Part shown: piece after piece, positions 44,773-54,637 of the stretch
Position numbering within the stretch: position 1 is the stretch's first letter
Layout: each line of letters opens with the position of its first letter
Assembly (NCBI RefSeq): GCF_000264905.1
Contig: NW_006763159.1
Span: 180,101 to 244,100 of the forward strand
From: Stereum hirsutum FP-91666 SS1
Lineage: Eukaryota > Basidiomycota > Agaricomycetes > Russulales > Stereaceae
Length of the DNA stretch: 64,000 nucleotides
Direction of reading: 5' to 3'
The notes under the pieces: generated by a model
Told to the model about the DNA's origin: nothing
What the model saw: only the letters and a program-made list of their open reading frames with translations
Databases searched by the model: none
Translations under genes and position numbers: made by a program

Positions 44773-47169
44773 TCAATCCGCCCGCCTATGCGCCCTGGGA
44801 ATGAGCATCCATATCCCAACCAGAACGCCCATCATCGCAACAACTCTTTGGTAGCCGAACAAAAAATCAATCCCCGCAGGCAACGAAAGCACAAAATAAA
44901 GAGACTCACAGCGGCTGCAAACTCTTAATCCCAAACTTCGCAGACAACACACCCGTGACCAACGGTATGATAGCACTTCCAGACTGACCGACAGCCGCAA
45001 TCCAGCCGATCGAGCCATTGAGTAGCCAGCGCGGAATGACTCCCTTTGCCTGGTTGACGAGGATGGGGTACATTGGGCCCATGAGGACACCAACGAACGA
45101 AATCGCAACAGCATTTTCGATGAGGCTGGGTACGATCCAGACGGTGATTTCGAGGCTGTATTGAAGTCAATAATGGTGAGTTGTATGCAACATGGCTAGC
45201 AGCATAAGGGTAGTGCAAGTCGCGATGATACAAAAAGAAGGGTCGCATTATAACAGAAGGAGCAGAAGATACGTACCCAATACAAAGGATAGCGTATAAG
45301 AAAAGAGCTGTGCGCTCGCCGATCTTCTTGTTCAGCCATAGGAGAATTAGTCGCCCGGCAGTGATTCCTACACGAACTCTCAGTCTAGGCAAGAGTTCAA
45401 CTACGAAGAACAAAGTTCGTCGCATGCTTACCGCCAAAAAATCCAGAAGAGATATACCCCGAGCTCGCGCCACCTGACCTTTCTTGGATAATGTAGGTGA
45501 CGATCCAGCCTAGGAGTCCATTAGGGTAAGGGGACGCAGAAAGGTGGCAGACGAGGACTTACCCCCAAGCGTAACCTCGGTACCGACATATACGAGTGTA
45601 AAGATCGCAAGCGCGTGAACGACCTTCATACTGAGTATCTGCCTGTACTTGCCACTCTCGCGCTCGGAGTTAACCTCGCTTGCTGGGTGGCCTTCCTCGG
45701 CCATACATTCTGGAGTACGGGTGCATCCCGAGGGGAATCAGAAATGTGATCAGAGGAATGTAAGACTTCGTTCCGAGAGCCCAAACAGAACTCACCGTCT
45801 AGCGTCCGGCCTTTGAACACAAGCGCGAGGACGACCGTGTTGGTCACCGCTATCCCAAGCGAAATGATGAAGTGGAACGTCCAGTGATACACCTGCGAGA
45901 AGTGGGTAGCCGCAAGTGGTGCTGCGAATGCGCCGAGACCTGCAACACCATACATTCAAATTGAGTTCTCATTGAGATGCGGCACGAGGATCACCAGGAG
46001 CATCCAACAGAGACGATAGAGGTGCTGAGAGGAAGGAAAGACGAACCGTAAAGAGCATGCATAACTCCGAGCTTCCGTTCTATGTGTTTATTAGAGTTGC
46101 CGACAAAGGTATTACCACCCGCTAGCTATTTAACGGTTATCCACAGTTCTCAGAAGAGAAGGATGTGTGAAAGATGTTGAAGCTTACCTGTAATGCGCCT
46201 CCAAATCCTCCAACACCATATGCCACGACACGCACAGCGAAGGGGCCTTCTGGAATCATCATAGCGTAGCAGACAGTTTGAAACAAAGAGCCTGGAGGAA
46301 AGGTACCTGCGTTAGTCAGAGTCAAGCATAAGGGTGGTCATGAGACGAACCGAAGACCATGACCTATAGGAAACGGAGTTTATGATATAGAAATATCGGA
46401 ATTGTACAAGTGAGGAAGGAGTAAATGGATCGTACCTTCCCAAAACCGAATTTACTATCGAGATGAACGTTCAGAGCGGCGCCAGCGAGGAACCCCTGTG
46501 ACATGGTGTTCAAGTCAAAGGGTGCTCCGCGCGCAATATATACCGAGGATAAGAAGTATCGTAGGGCACTCACAATAGCGGTCGACACGAAAATGAGAGA
46601 GACGATGGCGAAACCAATCTACAGCGACAACATACCAGCGCGTGTGGCTATCAGCCCCTTCGAAGCTGTCAGACGATCGGGAAAGCACGACGTACGTGAT
46701 ACACAGACTGCACCCTTGGAAGCAATGGCCCTGCCGTTCCATCGTTCCAACCTTGCAAGAAGAAACACCAACAGATCGCAGCGAAGTGCAACCTAGCATA
46801 CCACCTGTATTTCGACGACTGCTTCTCACTCGGTCTACCCTGCTCCTCCATCTCCGGCGACTCATCCCCGCTCGGTCTCCCAGCCTGCCTAGAAGTTATG
46901 CCCTCTGAGCCGATACCAGCTTCGAGAACGTTCCGCGATAATATGTGTGCAGCTGGTGGAGGTGATGTTGAGAGTTCGTAGGATTCAGGAAGGGGTGGAT
47001 GGGGATCTAAAGGGGAGGAAGACGTAGGGTTTTCTTTTCCGAAAAGCGCTCGTCGTGGTGGACGAGACGACTCGAGTTCATGACGCCCATGAGCTTCGCC
47101 GATGTCTTGCTCCTGGTGGAAGATGATGCTTGTTGTAGTAGAGCCGGAGTCTTCTGTAGATGAGACCAT
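44773..47169 (-). CDS. Major facilitator superfamily transporter
   Basis: Twelve exons: 46696-47169, 46574-46618, 46436-46495, 46351-46363, 46188-46291, 46047-46125, 45796-45939, 45563-45709, 45432-45509, 45277-45367, 44910-45155 and 44773-44845, giving 517 residues. A disordered, Ser/Pro-rich N-terminus of about 120 residues precedes the first membrane helix with its motif GWNDGTAGPLLPRVQ. Further helices include GFLAGAALNVHLDSKFGFGK, VRVVAYGVGGFGGALQ, GLGAFAAPLAATHF, YISSGFFGGITAGRLIL and FVGVLMGPMYPILV. About twelve transmembrane segments are expected. The type is the fungal general-substrate MFS group; the substrate is not readable from sequence. The fourth exon is only 13 nt, with good splice sites and correct phase. 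Confidence 0.9.
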
Positions 47170-48232
47170 GATGGTAGAAGGAAAAAGGGGGACAACATGT
47201 ACAGAGTAACGCACTAGTGAAGGGAATATACTGGTCCGTGCACGGCGAAGCCTCGGCGTAGAAGTCGCAATTTCTACTCACGAACTCTTCAAGAGAGCTT
47301 CAGTCTCATGACATGCTATGATAAGGTTGTGCTGCCGATGACTCAGGTCAGGAATCCGTCGTTTCTTGGTATAGAGTACGTCATTGCGGGTTCACGAGGA
47401 CGGTTGACGTCCCATGAATGCCAGTGTGTAGACAAAGAGGACACATTAGACCGTATCTGCGAAGAATTTTTTGACCTCGCTAGAGCCCAACGGGACTCGA
47501 CGATTGGTCCGATCACCGTTTTAAAGTCGTTTTAAACGGTTGTAGATACGGTCTATTATCGAGTGGTGGGAGAGCCCGATAACTACGATGGTTTTGTAAG
47601 AGGTCATAATATGTTTGATAGATCGTGATGAGCCTTTTCTGCAACAGTCAACGAGAGTCGCAAGTAAAGTTCGAGACGGGAGGATACGAGGAGTCCGAGT
47701 CGCCGGCTTGGATTCAGAAAGGTTAGAGTCCAGTAAAGGTGAACCCAAGTGTCTCTCCTCGTGATACGTTCATCTCGCGGTGATGTGAGGACGCTCAAGT
47801 GGAGGGAGGGTGTTCGTTGAGCCAGGTGGTAGGGCGCGCGCTGAAAGCTTGAATTTATCGCAGCTCGGTCGCTACATATTCATTCCCACGCTACCAGAGC
47901 GATTACATAACCCACAATTGACGGAGAGGTTGAAGGGAATGCTGGACTGAGAAGGTGTGACCTTACACCTCCGAGCGAGAAAAAAACCGGTTCAACGGGG
48001 GCACAGGAGTCCTATATAGTACAACACAAAACAAAGGATGTACACAGAGAAGGAAAACACGCCGAAAACTGCTGAAACCCCCATCAAGAAGTACAGAGCG
48101 ACACGAATTTTACAAACATACACAGGAATACAGATAACAAGAAGGGCTAGAAAATCATACGAGCCTGAAACCGAACAATTACAGTAGAAATACATGGAGC
48201 CCAAGTTTTTAAGACATCATTGACCGTCCGAA
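47170..48232. other. Intergenic, 1.1 kb
   Basis: Between the MFS gene start and the end of the third F-box gene. No supported frames or repeats seen; the side next to 47169 should hold the MFS promoter. Confidence 0.45.
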
Positions 48233-49816
48233 TCACGCGAATAAACAACACTTGTCAGTGCGTTCAAACGACAACTCCAAGCCTCTCCTCACGAAGTCCC
48301 TGAGGATGTACCTAACGGTTTCCTTGACCACATCAAGAACGAGTAACACATTGATAGGTGACGGTGCCTGATCGTTCTCAATCATCCGAACATGAATCCT
48401 TTTCAGTTGCGCACAAGGGAAGAACGGCCCCGACCCGTTAGACCTCTCGTCCTCGTCGTAAATAGCCGCACCCCCGTCTGGACCATACCCACACCTGTCA
48501 CCGTCGAGCAAAAGCGTGAGGTGATTCAACGTCTTCGGAAGAATATCCGGGTGAAGGCACATATACCCTGCCTCCATCGACAATACCACCTCCTCCAAGG
48601 CAGGGCCCGAGGTCGTAATCCGTAGCCCGAACCCATCCGCCCTCGGCCACATCACTTTGCACGTCTCATATAACATCATGAGAAACATAGCGTTCGACTC
48701 GTCCAGGTGCATCCCTATGCGTTTCACGCCAGGGCTGAACATCCTCCAGAACCTGATGAACAGCGTCGGGTCGCGATGAAGCCCTTCGAACCCTATTTCG
48801 ACGGTCTCGATTTCAGGCCTCTGCGGTGCCAGTGGGAGCGTGGCAGACCGATACTGTGGAAAATGACGCTCGACGAATGTTGCGATGCTAGGAGAGGAAG
48901 TGGCGTTCGGGCAACCATAGAACGAAAGAGTGGTGAGTGCCGGGCAATCGAGTGCGGGTAGAAGACGTTCCATTATCATTTCCATTTCGACGCCGAGACG
49001 AAGATGGGAGAGATAGGGAAGTGTGAGTGGGGGAGGAATGGTGAAGGAGAGGCCAATAGTTTTCCCGAAATCGATGTGGGTCTGGATGTGGAGCTTTTGG
49101 AGGTGAAAGCAGCGCGATAGGACGTCGACGATAGAGTAGATGTGGAATGGGCTCGGATTGTCGTCTTTGATGTAGAGGGTTGTTAATTGGGACCAGGGGA
49201 GTGAAGAGTTTTGAAGAGAGAGGGCGGGGAGGGCGACGGAGGTCAGGTGTGGTGCGGTTTCGGAAGTGAGGGAGAGTTCGACATCGTCGGCAACGGTGCC
49301 GGAAAGAGCGAGGAATTCTAAGTGTGGGAGATTCAGGCCTTTGATATCGAGGTAAAGTGAAGGGTGAGAGTCGACGTTGGGCGTGTGAATTCCGACGTTC
49401 TTCCAACGCTGGGATTGCAGCAGAAGAGCATCGATAAGTGGGCGAAAAACTGTGACAATAGCCCACATATCGCGCTCTGACCAATTCTGAGACGATTTAA
49501 ACTGAAGGGTGTAGGACAATGGAAGGGATTGTGACCGATCTAGCCATAGCGTGAGAAGAGGTAACCAGTTCGTGAGCCCATCATCAGTCCTTCTTTCAGG
49601 CGCGACGGTCAGGGAGAGGTGCGTCCAAAGATCTGGGGTGCAAAGTGCGACGGCTCGCCATTGACGAGAAACTGAAGCTAGATTCATGGGTGCCTCATTG
49701 ATTAGAGGTTTTGCGGGGCCACCTTGAACAGACCAGAGGAAGAACTCCGCGAGGAGCTCCGGTGGCGCGCGAGAGAATGTGAATGACGTCGAGCATGGCG
49801 CTGACGAGGAAGACAT
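48233..49816 (-). CDS. F-box protein, dispersed paralogue of the 0.8-4.2 kb pair
   Basis: Single exon, 527 residues from the ATG at 49816; the open frame extends upstream to 49933, but the paralogues start like the 49816 version. The F-box segment is RAPPELLAEFFLWSV followed by WRAVALCTPDLWTHLSL. The shared block GCPNATSSPSIATFVERH and the ending ERTDKCCLFA confirm close relationship to the tandem pair 45 kb away. Codon ends again change from C-rich in the first two thirds to G-rich in the last third. Probable SCF adaptor. Confidence 0.85.
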   Translation of the reverse strand: MSSSSAPCSTSFTFSRAPPELLAEFFLWSVQGGPAKPLINEAPMNLASVSRQWRAVALCTPDLWTHLSLTVAPERRTDDGLTNWLPLLTLWLDRSQSLPLSYTLQFKSSQNWSERDMWAIVTVFRPLIDALLLQSQRWKNVGIHTPNVDSHPSLYLDIKGLNLPHLEFLALSGTVADDVELSLTSETAPHLTSVALPALSLQNSSLPWSQLTTLYIKDDNPSPFHIYSIVDVLSRCFHLQKLHIQTHIDFGKTIGLSFTIPPPLTLPYLSHLRLGVEMEMIMERLLPALDCPALTTLSFYGCPNATSSPSIATFVERHFPQYRSATLPLAPQRPEIETVEIGFEGLHRDPTLFIRFWRMFSPGVKRIGMHLDESNAMFLMMLYETCKVMWPRADGFGLRITTSGPALEEVVLSMEAGYMCLHPDILPKTLNHLTLLLDGDRCGYGPDGGAAIYDEDERSNGSGPFFPCAQLKRIHVRMIENDQAPSPINVLLVLDVVKETVRYILRDFVRRGLELSFERTDKCCLFA

Positions 49817-50814
49817 GCCAGAGCTGCCGACCGATATGCTCGCTTTAAACAATTCATGACAGTTGCGGGTTAGCAGCAAGACTGAAGAACAGAGCGTGGA
49901 CTGTTGCTCACTGTACGAAGGTGGAGAGAACACGATCGATCAGAGGCGTGAGAGTACGCCAGATGTCAAAGAGCTCTACCCCTAACCCTACCTTATGTAT
50001 GTACTTCCTTCCTTCCTTCCTTTTCGTCCAATTTCCATCCCCTGCCTCGGAACTTCCTCCGATGAATATCTTCTCGTCTCTGTGCCTCGGAATACCTGGT
50101 CTCAATGGGATGTAAATTCGAGGAATCTGAATCGAGATCTCACAGAGGACGGCGAAGACGCCTGTTCCAAGAATAGTCACCCTCCTATGTTGGACGAAGA
50201 GAGACAGGTATCGAGAAGTATGATGGTTGTGCAGCAGTCAACGGTACAGGACCAGCCCTAGTACTTATTTAGCACCTTCGACGACCATAGAAAGCACCTC
50301 TAATGGGCGTATCGCACAATATTCGACGACCCAAAAAAGCAAGTGGGTTTAGTCCCTTATTTCTGCTCATTTTCTTCGTTTGTATAGCAGGTATGTCAAT
50401 GAAGCTTCAATTGTCGTATCATCTATGCTCTGGACTCCGAGTCCTGTATGTATCCGAATGATTCGGGAGCATGAAAGTCGCTAGTCTATGTCAAGAGTTT
50501 TGCGCACTGGCAACTTATCATTGTAGCACAGTGCCGTGCTTCAAGGACCTTGGAGAGTAGCCACGGACTCCTGACTGGCCATGAACATGCCTATCATGGC
50601 TTCAGTGAGCTGTTCATCTATCTTTATTTCCGTGCTGTGCGGGCCTCAGCCCTTTGTTCATCTTGTGTCTGAACACGTATCTATCACTCGGGTCATCCCG
50701 AACGTCTTTGTTCCCTTAGAACGTTGTCGCTCCATAGTCCTGCATATAAAAGTCCAAAGCATTCTCTCTCTATGACGCCAAGTCTTGATTCTTCGCCCAC
50801 CATCTCATCTGATC
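49817..50814. other. Divergent intergenic region with a TATA box
   Basis: Contains the promoters of two divergent genes. ATATAAAA at 50744-50751 lies 64-71 bp before the ATG at 50815 and is the most convincing TATA box in the window. Nothing else recognised. Confidence 0.5.
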
Positions 50815-51698
50815 ATGCACCGAAATCTCATATACAACTTCTCTCGTGTTCTTTTCCAATTCCCCTACGGCTACCAGGACTTCTCCTTCATACCCGTTTA
50901 TGCACACGACTCCCTCTCCCGACGTCCCTTCTTCACCGAAGCGATATCCTGTCCTTCCTTGGCTCAGATCTGGAATCGCATTATCTGGCTCCTCAGGAAC
51001 GACGAAACGATGGCGGTCAATGTTTATGCTTATCTTCTAGAAGAGGCGGGAGTCTACATCGTCTCATCGAAGTTTAAGCGTGCACTTGAGAATTTCGCTA
51101 CTGGGCCTAAGAGGTACGGGTTCTGTTTATTGAAGAGGATTGGCGCAGTGAAGACGGAGTGCGTGGAGAAGCCTGTGGGCGTCTTTAGTAGTGTTAGGGT
51201 GTTATGTCTGGACAAGGATATGATAACTGCTTTGGAGGGTGCTCCCGATCGTGAGTGAAACCTGCGTTTCGATTCGTCCTTTTACGACAGCACACAAGCT
51301 AATACGATCTGTACGTAGAGTATCCAGAGGAGTTCCGTCTTCGTCTGCGTTTTTATGTTCTGAACATCCTCCTAAGCAGTGTCCTACAAATCTTCCTCGA
51401 TGAACTACATCCAGACAAAATAACCCCAGCGCTGGAGCTCAATCGGATAACACTAGACCACAACAAGATGCAACGTCAACAAAATGCGTTGACAATCGAA
51501 GAACGGCTCTGGGGCGGGAAAATATACCTCGGGATTCAGGAGAATACGTGGGATCGAAAGAAGAGGGTTTGTTTTGGAGGTATGGTCAGGGATTGGAAGG
51601 ACATACAGAGCGTCGCCGTGAACCACGACGTGACTCAGGCTGAGGTCATATCCTCTAACGGTGGGTTGGGAAACACGACTGAATTCACTGGGTGGTGA
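50815..51698 (+). CDS. Protein of unknown function
   Basis: Two exons, 50815-51250 and 51319-51698, joined by a 68-nt intron (gtgagt..gtacgtag), give 271 residues. The upstream part of the open frame has no ATG, and a TATA box 64 bp upstream supports the start. The N-terminal half is aromatic-rich (FPYGYQDFSFIPVYAHDSL). The middle contains ECVEKPVGVFSSVRVLCLDK and the second exon has RLRLRFYVLNILLSSVLQIF. No signal peptide, membrane helix or known domain is obvious. Family not recognised. Confidence 0.55.
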
Positions 51699-52473
51699 AG
51701 TATAAGTAAGTTTTTTTGTGTTCGGTTTTGTGTGTCCAACTGCCTACCTCTTGATAAACTGACTCCTTGTGATATCCTGCCGGGATGATTTTCAGGCTCT
51801 CTGCTCATGCGATCATGGTTAGACTTCGACCGGGTACCTCCAAGATTTTATTCACTGGACATGAGCGGTCAGCGTCATCTTGTCTATTGGAACGAAGCAT
51901 GCACGGAGTTTGAGGTCCGCGTTGTCCCAACGATCATAGGGCCTCTTTATGTGCAGTTTGCATGTTGAAGATCCCGGAGCACTCGAGCTATATACAGCTC
52001 CGATAGTTCTCTATATAAAGCAAAATATTTGCGACCTCATATTAGGATTGTTTCTTGCGCTGTCCGTCTGCATACCATTGCTCCACGGTTAGTTGCGACA
52101 GATACTCATCGTTTCCGTGATGCTTACTTGCCGCCTATGTTCTATGCATCAAATTATCGCTTCACAACTGTCTCTTTTGATTTTCGGCGTCTGCTCACCA
52201 ATTATACCTGCAAAACAACCACTCAATCGTGTCTCGTCCAAAACAAACTCGAAGTAATCACGCATTCCTCCACTGAATTGAAGAGAGTTCTACTGTTTGA
52301 TGCCTCTCTCAGTGACAATAGTCGACGAGTCATAAACGCAACAAAATGTGCAGCAAAGCCGCCCTCTAAACTTGCTCTAAACCGCCCTTCCGAAAGTTGC
52401 AGATTTGAATATTTTCGAGGGGATCCGGGGCACGCCATGCCAAGATGCGAAAGTAACCCGAAGGAATGACCAT
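51699..52473. other. Intergenic, convergent
   Basis: No supported gene. A plus-strand frame at 52029-52469 has no start context or family signal. The segment should include the 3' ends of both neighbours. Confidence 0.4.
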
Positions 52474-54018
52474 TCATAAGCGCGCAATACGAATGTCGAC
52501 TGCAGACTCAGGCTCTTTATCGAGAAAACCCACGTCCTGCCACTTCTCAATCCACCTCGTTGCATTATCCTGTGTCAGAGGCGTCGCCTCCCCCATTACT
52601 CTCGAAGCCTTCTTCGTGTTATCAACCGCCACAATCGGCATATTGAATGCACCAAACCCCTTCCCCTTACCTTCAATCGACACTGGGATCTCGAACATAA
52701 TCCCACGCATCATCGAAAGAAGACGTACAGCTGGATTTCTTTTCCTTTCTTCTTTTGTACGCGTAGCCGGTATGCTGGCTTCGAGTCTCTCTAACCATTC
52801 AGACCGAGAAACAGTGACAAGTGAAAGTCTTGTGGCTATGGCGTCCATGATGAGTGCCCCAGAGACGGGGTTGGGATGGGCGATGTGTGCGAGGGGTAGA
52901 GTTGTCCCGAGGAGGTCGATGATGGCTGCTGCGGCTATGTCTGCAGGGATCCACGTAAGAACCTGTCGGAAGAACAGGTCATCAGCGCAACCAAGTACGA
53001 ACGAACAGCAGAAAATCAGATGCTAAATGGAGTGGCGTACGCGGTCATCCGTAGGTAGACATCCAAGATGCTGGCTCGACTTCACTATCATGGGGAACCA
53101 CTCGTGCGTCTTCCACAAACCATTGACACTTCCACAAACTTGACCTATACGAACTACAGTCGCATTGAGTGCCGTCTGCTGCAAGGCCTTTTCGATGATC
53201 GACTCCACGACCCATTTGGATTCTCTATATCCTTCACCGACGATTGAAGTTGGATCTGAAATAAATGTTTCCGGTAGAGGCGTCGGCTGTGTTATGCCTG
53301 GAGTTTGGTGTTTTGTCAGCGCCGTCCGTCAGGAGGTCAAGCACACGTTCTCAAAAGTGAAAGCCCGAAATTGATCACCTGTTGTGACTGCGAGCGAGGA
53401 ACAGAAGAGAAGATGTGGCACACGCTGATGGGGCGATCTCAGGCATATGTCTATGAGGTTTCGGACTCCTGCGACGAGAGGTTCGAAGACGTATAGCGGA
53501 GGCACGAACTCTACGCGCCAACCATTGATGATGATTGATGTGAGGCTACTGGAGACCTGATTGATCGCCAACGAGTAATTGGCTGATATGCAGTCGGGAT
53601 GGGAAAGAATGCGTACTTCACCGAAGACAGTATCCAGTAATCCCAGAGTTAGACGTGCTGTATCTCCTTCCAACAGCACCAACTTCTCCGAGTATGCCAG
53701 TGAATGGTCTAAGCCCTGTGCACCAAACTCGTCCGCCTGTCTCTTTTGATCTGTCTTTCCGTCTGTGCGAGGCCGATTCAGCGTATAAACTCGTCGGACT
53801 TGCGCCGATTGCAAGAGTTGTGCTAGAAGATTAGCACCAATTCCGCCTCGACTTCCGACAAGCAGAATGGTATTCAAAACAGGCTCGGGCGACGAAAGTG
53901 GAGGTGTTGGCTCGGATGAAAGAGCGCGGCGGGTTGGGAAGTTGGAGGTATATTTCTCTACAAGGGAGCGCATGTCGCCGACCTGTATGGCATTCCGCCC
54001 AGACCCCATGACGGGTTC
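52474..54018 (-). CDS. Stand-alone thioester-reductase (R) domain of NRPS-like type, probably truncated
   Basis: Three exons: 53379-54018 (first ATG at 54009), 53041-53297 and 52474-52962. From that ATG they give 458 residues. The NAD(P)-binding motif is LLVGSRGGIGANLLAQLL near residue 50. The domain continues with the block RVYTLNRPRTDGK, then KLVLLEGDT, SIIINGWRVEF, VAGVRNLIDICL and the catalytic-type YxxxK in GYRESKWV. A C-terminal part common in basidiomycete NRPS-like reductases follows. The linker start MRSLVEKYTSNFP normally follows adenylation and carrier domains, and none was found upstream to 54600. So this is either a truncated relic or a free-standing reductase. Such domains release carrier-bound acids as aldehydes or alcohols. 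It lies 620 bp from the P450. Confidence 0.78.
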
Positions 54019-54637
54019 CTAGCAAAACTATTACTTCATCAGTATATCTCATACTGAGAGAGAGCGAGGAACGTACCTTGCTTGAGTTCGTTATACGTCG
54101 AAGTTGAAGGAATCGCAGGAACAAATCCAGCGACGACCACAAGGACATGGTAGATACCTACGGGAAACGGCCAGAAATCATAGCCGGAGCACTGCTTGTT
54201 GTCTCTCATTATCACCTGGTTGCGTCGTTTGACGGGCACGGCCGAGGAGCATGGTCGTGACTCGTGAGTATGCGAAACACAAGTCTGTGAGAGTGGTGCC
54301 ACATCAATGCCACATGCACACGAGGGCAACACAATTACGATGCTCGACAGGAAGCTCCGATATACACTTACATACCTAACGTGAAGTCACCAAGTATGCA
54401 CCTGCTCTGCCCCGAATTTATTGAACGCTATCAAACTATGCACTCGATACAGCACAAGGGAAAATGCAATTGTCTGTACCGACGACCAAGCAAAGGTAAT
54501 ATATTTGGAGACATGACGAATATACCACCCTACTTCTTTAGACCTATAAGCAAAGGACATCTTTGACGTGCTGGTCTCTGGGAACAATCCTGCACGCAAA
54601 AGGGCTTGGTTGACTAAGGAGCATATCGCTCAGCATG

